A DNA stretch of 63,671 nt. Origin: an uncultured Muribaculaceae bacterium. GTDB taxonomy: Bacteria; Bacteroidota; Bacteroidia; Bacteroidales; Muribaculaceae. Below the pieces are notes generated by a model. That model was not told the DNA's origin. It was given only the letters and a program-made list of their open reading frames with translations, and did no database searches. The translations under genes were made by a program, and so were the position numbers. The stretch is from positions 1-63,671 of the forward strand of contig CAMXAZ010000007.1 of the NCBI GenBank assembly GCA_947179295.1, read 5' to 3'. Of the stretch, positions 17,386-25,998 are shown in pieces (the stretch's first letter is position 1; each line of letters starts with the position of its first letter).

Positions 17386-17868
17386 ATGGAAAAAATAGCA
17401 AGCTTTACGATTGACCACAACCGTCTGCAGCGGGGCATCTATGTGTCGCGCCGCGATGTCACCCCCTCAGGCGATGTGCTCACTACTTTTGACATACGAA
17501 TGACCGAGCCCAACTGCGAGGAGGCTCTCGCGCCTGAGGCGCTGCATGCTATGGAGCATCTTGCGGCCACCTTTCTGCGCAACCATCCGCAGTGGAAAGA
17601 CCGGGTGGTCTACTGGGGGCCTATGGGCTGCTGCACCGGCAACTATCTGATTCTGCAGGGCCGGCTCGAATCGGCTGAAATCACCGGTCTGATACGCGAG
17701 ACAATGGAGTTTGTAAGCTCCTTTGAAGGCGAGGTGCCGGGAGCCACACCGCGTGACTGCGGCAACTGGTCGTTCATGGATCTTGAGGCTGCCCGCAAGG
17801 CTGCCCGCCGTTATCTCGACGAGGTGATCTGCTGTCTGAAACCTGAAAACCTTGTCTACCCTCAGTGA
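17386..17868 (+). CDS. luxS: S-ribosylhomocysteine lyase
   Basis: Converts S-ribosylhomocysteine to homocysteine and DPD, the AI-2 precursor. The 160-residue protein carries the metal motif HAMEH (His54, Glu57, His58), a third metal ligand Cys125 in DCGN, and the catalytic Cys82. The catalytic loop reads MGCCTGNYL where most LuxS proteins have GCRTGFYL, so Arg is replaced by Cys next to the active Cys. The other active residues are intact, so activity is likely. It lies downstream of mtnN, and its stop overlaps the next start by one base. Confidence 0.94.
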   Translation: MEKIASFTIDHNRLQRGIYVSRRDVTPSGDVLTTFDIRMTEPNCEEALAPEALHAMEHLAATFLRNHPQWKDRVVYWGPMGCCTGNYLILQGRLESAEITGLIRETMEFVSSFEGEVPGATPRDCGNWSFMDLEAARKAARRYLDEVICCLKPENLVYPQ

Positions 17869-18542
17869 TGAAAGACCTGAAAGGGATCAAGGGTAAATAT
17901 TACATAGCCCGTCTGATCGAAGAGGGCGAGCATGAGCACCAGGATTTCAAATTCGCCATCTCGGATGCCCGTAAGATAGCCCGCAGCATATCGGCCTTTG
18001 CCAACAGAGACGGCGGCCGTCTGCTTGTGGGGGTGAAAGACAACGGCGTGGTGGCCGGTGTCAGAAACGAGGAAGACATCTTTGTCATCGAGCAGGCTGC
18101 CGAGATGTATTGCCGTCCTCCGCAGGAAATCCGCGTCACGGCTTTCAAGGCTGAGGAAGAGAAGACGGTGTTGCGCATCGAGATTGACCGCGCGCAGCGC
18201 CGGCCGGTGCTTGTGATGGAGGCTGACGGATCGGCCCATGCCTATTACAGGGTCAAGGACGAGAATATCTCGGCTACGCCGCTTATGGTGCGGGCCTGGG
18301 AGGCTGCCTCTTCCGAGACCGAGGGGGTGCTGATATCGCTTAGCGAGTCGGAAAGCCGGCTTGCAGGCATGATTGCCGACGGGCCGGTCACCGTTGAGGA
18401 GTTCATGCTTGCGGCAAAGGTGTCGCGCTCGACGGCCGAGGATATAGTGGTCAGACTCCACACCATGAATCTGCTCGATTTCGTCTACAACGGCAAGACT
18501 TTCCTCCTCTGCCGTATGGCTGAGCCTGAAGAGGAATCGTAA
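17868..18542 (+). CDS. AlbA_2/Schlafen-type domain protein
   Basis: A 224-residue protein with an N-terminal AlbA_2 (AAA_4, Schlafen-like) domain. The core is EHQDFKFAISDARKIARSISAFANRDGGRLLVGVKDNG at about residues 23-60, followed by the family's YYRV.D element. A C-terminal winged-helix-like region includes TVEEFMLAAKVSRSTAEDIVVRL. Such proteins are often called transcriptional regulators or nucleic-acid binding proteins; direct function is unknown. It starts at the ATG in a TGATG overlap with luxS (a GTG one codon earlier is also possible). It is the last gene before a strong terminator, so it is co-transcribed with mtnN-luxS. Confidence 0.82.
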   Translation: MKDLKGIKGKYYIARLIEEGEHEHQDFKFAISDARKIARSISAFANRDGGRLLVGVKDNGVVAGVRNEEDIFVIEQAAEMYCRPPQEIRVTAFKAEEEKTVLRIEIDRAQRRPVLVMEADGSAHAYYRVKDENISATPLMVRAWEAASSETEGVLISLSESESRLAGMIADGPVTVEEFMLAAKVSRSTAEDIVVRLHTMNLLDFVYNGKTFLLCRMAEPEEES

Positions 18543-18591
18543 CAGCACCATGTCCGGAGGACTGTTGAAGTCCGCTCCGGAACTGAATGAT

Positions 18592-18637
18592 AAAAAACTC
18601 GTCCGGCTGACAATTGTGTCTGCCGGACGAGTTTTTT
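18592..18637. terminator. Bidirectional terminator between luxS operon and pgi
   Basis: A 16-bp perfect stem, AAAAAACTCGTCCGGC paired with GCCGGACGAGTTTTTT, ends in T-runs on both strands. It is well placed 50 bp after the AlbA_2 gene and, on the other strand, downstream of pgi. Confidence 0.9.
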
Positions 18638-18651
18638 ATGGATTGAAGTGA

Positions 18652-18671
18652 CCTCCTGCTGATGCAGGAGG
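18652..18671 (-). terminator. Hairpin downstream of pgi
   Basis: An 8-bp perfect stem, CCTCCTGC-TGAT-GCAGGAGG, lies 20 bp beyond the pgi stop. No T-run follows directly, so it may stabilise the 3' end while the stronger terminator at 18592-18637 ends transcription. Confidence 0.5.
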
Positions 18672-18691
18672 CTACCTGCTATGTTACTTTA

Positions 18692-20032
18692 TCAGATGCG
18701 GGCTTTGATGGCCTCGGTTTCTTTTTCGTAGCCGGGTTTTTCGAGGAGAGCGAACATGTTGCGCTTGTAGGCTTCCACGCCGGGCTGGTTGAAGGGGTTG
18801 ATGCCGAGAATATAGCCGCTGATGCCGCAGGCTTTTTCAAAGAAGTAGATGAGCTGGCCGAGATATTTCTCTTCGAGGGCGGGGATGGTCACAAGGATGT
18901 TGGGAACACCGCCGTCAACGTGAGCCAGACGAGTGCCGAGTTCGGCCATCTTGTTTACTTCGTCTACGTGTTTGCCGGCGATGTAGTTGAGACCGTCGAG
19001 GTTAGCCTCGTCAGAGGGAATGAGTTTTTCGTGCTTGCTTTCGCCAACAGAGATCACGGTTTCAAAGATGGTGCGTTCGCCTTCCTGAATCCACTGACCC
19101 ATCGAGTGGAGGTCGGTGGAGTTGTCGACAGCGGCGGGGAAAATGCCCAGATGGTCCTTGCCTTCGCTTTCGCCGTAGAGCTGCTTCCACCATTCGCCGA
19201 AGAAGTGGAGTTTGGGGTTGTAGTTCACGAGGATCTCGGTCTTCTTGCCGGCCTGATAGAGGGCGTTGCGGGTTTCGGCATAGAGGTATGCGGGGTTCGA
19301 AGCATCGGCCGAGTTGGTCATCTTTTCCATTTCTGCCGCACCGTCGATGAGAGCGCGGATGTCGAAACCGGCCACTGCGATGGGGAGCAGGCCCACGGGG
19401 GTGAGCACCGAGTAGCGGCCGCCCACGTTGTCGGCGATGACGAAAGTCTTGTAGCCTTCTTCGGTAGCGAGGCGGCGGAGAGCGCCACGCTGGGCGTCGG
19501 TGATGGCTACGATGCGCTTGCGGGCTTCTTCAAGACCGAGCTGGCGTTCGAGCTGTTCTTTGAGCAGACGGAAGGCGATGGCCGGTTCGGTGGTTGTTCC
19601 GCTCTTTGAGATCACGATGATGCCGAAGCGTTTGTCTTTGAGATAGTCCTGGAGTTCATAGAGATAGTCTTCGCCGATGTTCTGGCCTGCGAAGAGCACC
19701 TTGGGGTTGCCCTGTTCTGCGGGACGGTATGCGGCAAAGCTGTCGCTGAGAGCTTCGATCACGGCTTTTGCTCCGAGATAAGAGCCGCCGATGCCGATGG
19801 CTACCACTGTGTCACAGTCGCGGCGGAGTGCTTCGGCTGTGGCCACGATGTCGTCAAGGAGAGCGTCGGTGGTTTCCGTCGGGAGGTTGACCCAGCCGAG
19901 GAAGTCGCTGCCGGCTCCGGTTCCGTTGAGAACTTTGTCGAGCGCGCTTGCGGCATTCGCATCGAGCTTATTGATCTCGTCCTGGCTCACTGTGCCGAGG
20001 ACGTCTTTGATGTCAACATGTAAGGTCTTCAT
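18692..20032 (-). CDS. pgi: Glucose-6-phosphate isomerase
   Basis: Interconverts glucose 6-phosphate and fructose 6-phosphate. The 446-residue protein is the short bacterial form. It shows [19 protein letters not shown] (phosphate-binding first SIS domain), [18 protein letters not shown] (second SIS domain), the signature [20 protein letters not shown] and the C-terminal [17 protein letters not shown]. It follows gpsA by 65 bp and lysS beyond that, all on the minus strand, suggesting one housekeeping transcript ending at the hairpins at 18592-18671. Confidence 0.97.
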   Translation of the reverse strand: MKTLHVDIKDVLGTVSQDEINKLDANAASALDKVLNGTGAGSDFLGWVNLPTETTDALLDDIVATAEALRRDCDTVVAIGIGGSYLGAKAVIEALSDSFAAYRPAEQGNPKVLFAGQNIGEDYLYELQDYLKDKRFGIIVISKSGTTTEPAIAFRLLKEQLERQLGLEEARKRIVAITDAQRGALRRLATEEGYKTFVIADNVGGRYSVLTPVGLLPIAVAGFDIRALIDGAAEMEKMTNSADASNPAYLYAETRNALYQAGKKTEILVNYNPKLHFFGEWWKQLYGESEGKDHLGIFPAAVDNSTDLHSMGQWIQEGERTIFETVISVGESKHEKLIPSDEANLDGLNYIAGKHVDEVNKMAELGTRLAHVDGGVPNILVTIPALEEKYLGQLIYFFEKACGISGYILGINPFNQPGVEAYKRNMFALLEKPGYEKETEAIKARI

Positions 20033-20097
20033 GCTATTTTATTTTTTAATTGGTAAGAACTCAGTTGCAGGGGGCACTGTCAGCAGCACCCGCTTAT

Positions 20098-21090
20098 TTA
20101 TATAAACCATTTTCCGAGCGATCTGATTGACCGTTCGGCATTGGCGTGGCGGTAAAGCACATCGTAGACGGCGTCAAGGATCGGCATTTCAACCCCGTAG
20201 CGCTTGTTGATTTCCTTTATGCACTTTGTGCCGTAGTAGCCTTCGGCTGTCTGCTCCATCTCCATCCTTGCGGTCGACACGGAGTAGCCTTTGCCTATTA
20301 TGGAACCGAAATTGTGGTTGCGGGAGAAGCGTGAGTAGGCCGTCACCAGCAGGTCGCCGAGATAGACCGAGTCACAGATGCAGCGCGGGCGGGGGCATAC
20401 TTCGTCAATGAAACGTTCCATCTCGCGGATAGCGTTGCTGACGAGCATGGCGAGTAAATTGTCGCCTCCTTTCATGCCGTGGACAATTCCGGCGGCTATG
20501 GAGTAGACGTTTTTCAGCACGGCCGCATATTCGATGCCTTCCACGTCGCTTGATGGTATGGCGCGGGTGTTGGGCGAGGTGAGTAGCTTGCCGAAGAGTT
20601 CGGCGTTGGCTACGTCATGACAGCCTACGGTCAGAAAACTCGGCCGGTCGAGGGCCACTTCCTCTGCATGGCAGGGGCCGGCCACCACCAGCACGTGTTC
20701 GGGCTTCACCCCGAAATGGTGGACGACGAAATCCGAGATGATCTCGTTGTCGCCGGGCACTATGCCCTTGACAGCCGAGACGATGTGTTTGTCGGATATG
20801 TCGGTGGTGATTTTGTTGATATGGGTTTTGAAGTATGGCGAAGGCATGACCATCAGCAGAGTGTCAGCCTGGGAGCATACGTAGTTTATGTCGCTTGAAA
20901 ATTCAATCCGTGTGACGTCAAACTGGACGTCGGTGAGGTAAGCGGGATTATGGCCGAGCTTTTTGAAGTCGTCGATACGGTCATCGCGCCGCATATACCA
21001 GAGTATGGAGTCACAGTTGCGCAGGAGGAGCTTGGCGAGCGCTGTAGCCCAGCTCCCGCCGCCCATCACTGCTATTTTGTTGAATGCCAT
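20098..21090 (-). CDS. gpsA: Glycerol-3-phosphate dehydrogenase [NAD(P)+]
   Basis: Reduces dihydroxyacetone phosphate to sn-glycerol 3-phosphate for phospholipid synthesis. The 330-residue protein has the dinucleotide loop GGGSWATALAKLL near the N-terminus, VSAVKGIVPGDNEI, AGPCHAEEVALDRPSF, and the catalytic-helix segment EGIEYAAVLKNVYSIAAGI. C-terminal helices contain NHNFGSIIGKGYSV. In many GpsA proteins the AGP motif reads AGPSHAEE; here Ser is Cys. It lies between lysS (51 bp upstream) and pgi. Confidence 0.96.
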   Translation of the reverse strand: MAFNKIAVMGGGSWATALAKLLLRNCDSILWYMRRDDRIDDFKKLGHNPAYLTDVQFDVTRIEFSSDINYVCSQADTLLMVMPSPYFKTHINKITTDISDKHIVSAVKGIVPGDNEIISDFVVHHFGVKPEHVLVVAGPCHAEEVALDRPSFLTVGCHDVANAELFGKLLTSPNTRAIPSSDVEGIEYAAVLKNVYSIAAGIVHGMKGGDNLLAMLVSNAIREMERFIDEVCPRPRCICDSVYLGDLLVTAYSRFSRNHNFGSIIGKGYSVSTARMEMEQTAEGYYGTKCIKEINKRYGVEMPILDAVYDVLYRHANAERSIRSLGKWFI

Positions 21091-21141
21091 GAGTATGCGC
21101 GAAATGATTTTATTGTCAGGGTCGAATGAGTGTGGAGTCTG

Positions 21142-22884
21142 TTATTCGCCTGCCGCGGGTGTGGCGGCTGCTATCCACTGTTCGATTTCGTCGACGAGGG
21201 GAGCTTTGAAACCGAGTTTGAATTTCTTGTTGATGCCGCAGAGTTCCTGGTGGAGTTTTCCGGCGCTCTGGGCCGAGAGAAGTTCTACGGTGTAGACTCC
21301 GGCCTTGTAGAGGGGCGCTACCCATTCGGCGGGAACGCCGAGGGCGGTGAAGGCTTCCTCCTTATCGCGGCGCTGCACCTTTTCGGGGCGCATCTGCGGG
21401 AAGAAGAGCACTTCCTGGATGGTGCTCTGGCCGGTCATCAGCATGACGAGGCGGTCGATGCCCATGCCCATTCCTGAAGTGGGGGGCATGCCGTATTCGA
21501 GAGAGCGCACAAAGTCCTGGTCGATGATCATCGCTTCGTCGTCGCCTTTGTCGGCAAGCTTCATCTGCTCTACGAATCGTTCATACTGGTCAATCGGGTC
21601 GTTAAGCTCCGAATAGGCGTTGGCGAGTTCCTTGCCGTTGACCATCAGCTCGAAGCGTTCGGTCAGTTCGGGGTTCTCGCGGTGTTTCTTGGTCAGAGGC
21701 GACATCTCGATGGGGTAGTCGATGATGAAGGTGGGCTGTATGTAGCTGCCTTCACACTTCTCGCCGAAGATTTCGTCGATGAGCTTGCCTTTGCCCATAG
21801 TCTCGTCTACTTCGATGCCGAGCGAGGTGGCGGCTTCGCGGAGCTGCTCTTCGGTCATGCCGGTGATGTCTATTCCGGTGTGCTCCTTGATGGCGTCGGT
21901 CATGGTGACGCGGCGGAAGGGGGCCTTGAAACTGATCATGTTGTCGCCCACCTTGATCTCTGTGGTGCCGTTGACTTCGAGGCAGATGGTCTCAACGAGC
22001 TTTTCGGTGAATTCCATCATCCAGTTGTAGTCCTTGTAGGCCACATAGATTTCCATGCAGGTGAATTCCGGATTGTGGGTGCGGTCCATGCCCTCGTTGC
22101 GGAAGTTCTTGCCTATTTCATAAACTCCGTCAAAACCGCCTACAATGAGGCGCTTGAGGTAAAGCTCGGTGGCGATACGCATGTAGAGCTCCATGTTGAG
22201 GGAGTTATGGTGGGTGATGAAGGGACGGGCGCTTGCTCCGCCGGCTATCGACTGGAGAATCGGGGTCTCTACCTCCATGTAGCCGTGGTCATTGAAGAAC
22301 TTGCGCATTGAGTTGAGCACTTTGGTGCGCTTTACGAAGATATCTTTCACGCCGTCGTTGACAATGAGGTCAACGTAGCGGCGACGGTAGCGGAGTTCGG
22401 GATCGTCAAAAGCGTCGTAGGTCACGCCGTCTTTCACCTTCACGATGGGCAGCGGGCGCAGTGACTTGCCGAGCACAATCAGTTCCTGGGCGTGGACCGA
22501 GATCTCGCCGGTCTGGGTGCGGAACACGTAGCCTTTGATGCCTACAAAGTCACCGATGTCAAGGAGTTTCTTGAACACCACATTGTAGAGGTCTTTGTCT
22601 TCGCCCGGACAGATTTCGTCGCGGTTCACATAGACCTGTATGCGGCCTTTGGAGTCCTGAAGTTCGAGAAAAGAGGCTTTGCCCATGATGCGGCGGCCCA
22701 TGATTCGGCCTGCGATGGCCACATCGCGGCGGGGGGCGTCGTCTGCAAAGGTTTCTTTAATTTCGTCGGAGTAGCCGCTGACCGGAAATTCGGCTGCGGG
22801 GAAGGGGTCTATGCCACGGCGGCGCATTTCGTCAAGACTGCCTCGACGTACGATCTCTTGTTCACTGAGTTCAAGGACATTCAT
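21142..22884 (-). CDS. lysS: Lysyl-tRNA synthetase, class II
   Basis: Charges tRNA-Lys. The 580-residue protein has an N-terminal OB-fold anticodon-binding domain (about residues 55-170, [19 protein letters not shown]). The class II catalytic domain follows, with motif 2 [15 protein letters not shown] and motif 3 [14 protein letters not shown]. After the usual end ([10 protein letters not shown]) there is an extra C-terminal segment of about 70 residues, beyond the E. coli length, common in Bacteroidetes. A -7 box TAAATTTG lies upstream at 22979-22972, with an imperfect GTTG 20 nt before it. It is the first gene of lysS-gpsA-pgi. Confidence 0.97.
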   Translation of the reverse strand: MNVLELSEQEIVRRGSLDEMRRRGIDPFPAAEFPVSGYSDEIKETFADDAPRRDVAIAGRIMGRRIMGKASFLELQDSKGRIQVYVNRDEICPGEDKDLYNVVFKKLLDIGDFVGIKGYVFRTQTGEISVHAQELIVLGKSLRPLPIVKVKDGVTYDAFDDPELRYRRRYVDLIVNDGVKDIFVKRTKVLNSMRKFFNDHGYMEVETPILQSIAGGASARPFITHHNSLNMELYMRIATELYLKRLIVGGFDGVYEIGKNFRNEGMDRTHNPEFTCMEIYVAYKDYNWMMEFTEKLVETICLEVNGTTEIKVGDNMISFKAPFRRVTMTDAIKEHTGIDITGMTEEQLREAATSLGIEVDETMGKGKLIDEIFGEKCEGSYIQPTFIIDYPIEMSPLTKKHRENPELTERFELMVNGKELANAYSELNDPIDQYERFVEQMKLADKGDDEAMIIDQDFVRSLEYGMPPTSGMGMGIDRLVMLMTGQSTIQEVLFFPQMRPEKVQRRDKEEAFTALGVPAEWVAPLYKAGVYTVELLSAQSAGKLHQELCGINKKFKLGFKAPLVDEIEQWIAAATPAAGE

Positions 22885-23135
22885 ATATTGATGATTTTGA
22901 TTTTACTTTGCTTATATATATTAAGGTGTAAATTGAGCTTGTTTTCCGGCCGTAGGGGCGGGAAATAAGTGCAAATTTAAATAATTTTTCGCCTATGCCC
23001 AACAAAATAGGCTCCAAAACCTAATGACTATTGTTAAAAACGCTAAAAATGAAGCTGTTGAGGCTATGCTGAAATTTTACTGACGGTCAGATGCCGGAGT
23101 GCCTTTTCAGGTGCTTCAAGAGAGATCTAAATAAT
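22885..23135. other. lysS promoter region
   Basis: An AT-rich non-coding stretch upstream of lysS. On the minus strand TAAATTTG (22979-22972) matches the -7 consensus, and GTTG (23003-23000) stands 20 nt upstream as an imperfect -33 box. Nothing else recognisable was seen before the fkp terminator. Confidence 0.5.
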
Positions 23136-23191
23136 CAGCCTCGGAGAGGCAGGTTGACAGATCTGTCTGCGAACCTGCCTTTCCGAGGCTG
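23136..23191 (-). terminator. Long hairpin terminator after fkp
   Basis: Twenty-base arms CAGCCTCGGAGAGGCAGGTT and AACCTGCCTTTCCGAGGCTG pair with a single mismatch. The loop contains the palindrome GACAGATCTGTC. On the minus strand the stem is followed by ATTATTTAG. It begins 25 bp after the fkp stop. The left arm contains GCCTCGGAGAGGC, also found at 6064-6076. Confidence 0.75.
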
Positions 23192-23216
23192 AATATCGTG
23201 GGGCTAATGGATGTTG

Positions 23217-25952
23217 TCAGCTGCGGGTCACGGTCAGACCGGAGCGTGAGAGCGACATGTCGACGAAGCGGGCGTTGGGACGGAGCGGGTCGGCATTCAG
23301 TGTCTGACGGATGCGTGCGGCGGCTTCCGGATCTTTTGCCACCATGTAGAGATAGCCACCGCCACCGGCTCCGGGGAGCTTGTAGCCGAGACAGAAATCG
23401 TCGATGCGGCGGGTGATGGCCTCGACTGCCGGCGGGTTGGTGCCGCTGTCAAGAGCCATGTTCTGTGACCAGGTGTCGCGGATCAGGCGCCCCATGCGCT
23501 CGAAGTTGCAGCGCTGGATAGCGTCGAACATCTCAAGCGTGTGGGCTTTCATGTGGCGCAGCAGGCGCAGCTGTTTCCCTTCGTTGAGGAACATGTTGCG
23601 GACAATTTCGGCGAGAATGTCTTTGGCGGTGCGGGTGATGCCTGTGTAGTAAAGCAGGTGGCAGGCTGAATAGCCGGGATCGGTGAACACGGTGTCTGGG
23701 AGCCAGTTGACTGCCGGGTTCTGGTCAAAACCCTTGGTGCTTTGGAGCAGTTTGACTCCGCCGATCACTCCGCCGTACTGGTCCTGCCAGCCGCCGCCGG
23801 TGGTCAGGAGCTGTTCGAGCACGAGAGTGCGCTTGCAGATCTCGTTTTTGTCCCAGGCCAGGGCGCAGAAGTCGCTGAGGGCGCCGAGCACTGTGGCCGC
23901 GAGGATGCTGCTTGTGCCCAGACCGCTGCCTGCGGGGATGGCTGAGAAGAGGGTGATTTCCAGTCCTGAGCCGAAGTCGAGGAGCTGGTCGCGCAGAGAG
24001 GGGTAGCTGACGCTGCAGAAACGTGGGTGGAATCCGGCGAGCGCGAGTGCGGCCTTTGGGATGGAGAAGGGGCTGCCCACGCGGTGGAAGTCGAGGATGC
24101 CGTCAAAAGATTCGATTATTTCTTCGGCTCCGAGGTCGATGCTGCGGCAGATGATGTGGGGTTCCGGACAAGGACGCACGTAGGCCTGGAGCGGCTGCTG
24201 GCCGTTGAGCTCGATGGCGAAGTTGATCACGTTGCCACCCTCCATCAAACAGAACGGCGGGGTGTCGGTCCAGCCTCCGGCTATGTCGATGCGCACCGGC
24301 GAGCGGCTCCAGACAATCTGGTCGGAGCAGACGTCGCGCCGGGGGAGTTCTTTGTGTTCGAGCACGGTGCGGGTGAGACCTTCGCGCAGGAGCGAGAAGG
24401 CGCGCTCTTCATGGGCCTGCGGGTCGGCGCCGGTGAGTCTGCTGATCTCGGCGCGGAACATCGAGTCGCTGATGCGGGTGATCAGCGGTTCGTCATCGGC
24501 GAGCGGTGCGGGCATCTTCAGGGAGTCATTGGCAAAGGCTTCGGCTGCTTCGCGCAGGTCGCTCTGATAGAAGACGCTGTGGCGGTGATTGGCGGCGAGG
24601 GCTTCGCGGTTGGCTCTGCGGAATCTGCGGCGCTGGTCCACGAGGCGGTCCAGGCGGGCTATGTCGGAGATGCGTTCGGCGCTGATCAGTTCGTAGGCCG
24701 AGAGGTCGGATTCTCCGGCGAGCATGGCTTTGATGACGCGGCCCATTTCGGCTATGTCGCTGACGATGGGGAAGCGCGGATGGGTCTGCTCTTCGCCGGC
24801 AAATTTGTCGTCGATGCCGTAGACGCGCACGGCGAATCCGGTATCGCCCACGGGGACTATGTCAATGCACTGGCCGGGGGTGAGAGCCAACTGCCAGTCG
24901 TTTTCAGGTATGCCTGTGAGGATGTGGTCAGAGGTGAGCTGCCATCCGGAGCCTATGCAGCTGTTTTCAATCCAGATGTTGGTGTTGGCCGAGGTAAATT
25001 TTATGCCGGCTTCGGAGTTCTGGACAAAGATTGACGGATGGGGCTTGCGGTCTCGGTGCATGATCTCGCGCTGGTCGTTGACAATGTTCTGCACGGCGAG
25101 GGTGGAGCTGATCATCTCGCGTCCGGTGCCGTAGTGGTAGAACTCTCCGCCCGGCAGGGGGACTATGGCTACTTTGAGCTGGCTCAGTTCCGGATCGGAG
25201 ACGCCGGGATTGGTGCCTAAAGCGCATCCGAAGTCTGAGTAGAGGTCATATTCGCGGAGAGCTCCCTCGGCGTCGCGGCTGCGTCGGCGCAGGAGTTCCA
25301 CGGCACGGTCGCTCAGAAGCCATACGCCTATGTCGGTCAGGTAGTAGCCGGTCTGCAGGAGTGAGTTGAGAGTGTCGACTGAGGGTTTCTGCAGCATTCG
25401 GTCGAGAATCGAGGGTGCGGAGTGGGTGCTGTAGAAAACGCCGTGGTCTTTGGCAATGGATGAGTCGAGCCAGAGGCCATAGCAGACCACGTCGGCTTCA
25501 GGCACCGGGGGGAGCTGGGCGGCCGCGCGGATATAGACATCGCCGCTGACAATCATGGTGTGGACGTTGGCCGGAGCGGCGTCCATGATGCGTTCGTAGA
25601 GAGGCAGCTGGAGGTCAAGCAGGGTCTGGGTGATGGACTGTCCGCGCTCCCAGCGGAACACGGGGACAGGGGTGAGAATCTTGCCTGAGGGTGCGTAGGA
25701 GGGGAGGCGGCGGCTCTGTCCTCCGGCGTGGAGTATGATGCGTTTCTGGCCGGCAAGCCAGTTTTCGAAGGGCTCGGCTGATGATTCGGAGGCCCGGTGG
25801 CATTCTTCGAGTATCCAGGTGGTGCCGCCGCCACTGCCGAGGCGGTGGCCGATGGGGTCTGATGTGCAGAAGTAGTCCGAATCCGGAAGCCCGGTGATTT
25901 TATGGAAACAGCCCACGAGGTTGGGCGGAAGTGACAGCAGTTTTTTTGTCAT
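23217..25952 (-). CDS. fkp: Bifunctional L-fucokinase/GDP-L-fucose pyrophosphorylase
   Basis: Turns free L-fucose into L-fucose 1-phosphate and then GDP-L-fucose, so host-derived fucose can be placed on bacterial capsules and glycoproteins. In this 911-residue fusion, the N-terminal guanylyltransferase half has LHAGGQSRRLPSYAPSGK (residues 74-91). A C-terminal GHMP kinase half (about 575-911) has PVRIDIAGGWTDTPPF, the ATP loop AIPAGSGLGTSSILAATVLG and LPGAGGGGYLYM. The size and domain order match Bacteroides Fkp. fucP lies 46 bp upstream on the same strand, so uptake and activation of fucose are encoded together. Confidence 0.95.
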   Translation of the reverse strand: MTKKLLSLPPNLVGCFHKITGLPDSDYFCTSDPIGHRLGSGGGTTWILEECHRASESSAEPFENWLAGQKRIILHAGGQSRRLPSYAPSGKILTPVPVFRWERGQSITQTLLDLQLPLYERIMDAAPANVHTMIVSGDVYIRAAAQLPPVPEADVVCYGLWLDSSIAKDHGVFYSTHSAPSILDRMLQKPSVDTLNSLLQTGYYLTDIGVWLLSDRAVELLRRRSRDAEGALREYDLYSDFGCALGTNPGVSDPELSQLKVAIVPLPGGEFYHYGTGREMISSTLAVQNIVNDQREIMHRDRKPHPSIFVQNSEAGIKFTSANTNIWIENSCIGSGWQLTSDHILTGIPENDWQLALTPGQCIDIVPVGDTGFAVRVYGIDDKFAGEEQTHPRFPIVSDIAEMGRVIKAMLAGESDLSAYELISAERISDIARLDRLVDQRRRFRRANREALAANHRHSVFYQSDLREAAEAFANDSLKMPAPLADDEPLITRISDSMFRAEISRLTGADPQAHEERAFSLLREGLTRTVLEHKELPRRDVCSDQIVWSRSPVRIDIAGGWTDTPPFCLMEGGNVINFAIELNGQQPLQAYVRPCPEPHIICRSIDLGAEEIIESFDGILDFHRVGSPFSIPKAALALAGFHPRFCSVSYPSLRDQLLDFGSGLEITLFSAIPAGSGLGTSSILAATVLGALSDFCALAWDKNEICKRTLVLEQLLTTGGGWQDQYGGVIGGVKLLQSTKGFDQNPAVNWLPDTVFTDPGYSACHLLYYTGITRTAKDILAEIVRNMFLNEGKQLRLLRHMKAHTLEMFDAIQRCNFERMGRLIRDTWSQNMALDSGTNPPAVEAITRRIDDFCLGYKLPGAGGGGYLYMVAKDPEAAARIRQTLNADPLRPNARFVDMSLSRSGLTVTRS

Positions 25953-25998
25953 GGTGATGATGGATAGGATAGGGGGTGAAGGTAGTGTGGTGTGGTTC

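Noticed and set aside
24027-25034. 335-codon open frame antisense to fkp
   Set aside because: It lies fully within the well-supported fkp gene on the opposite strand; long antisense frames are expected in GC-rich coding DNA.
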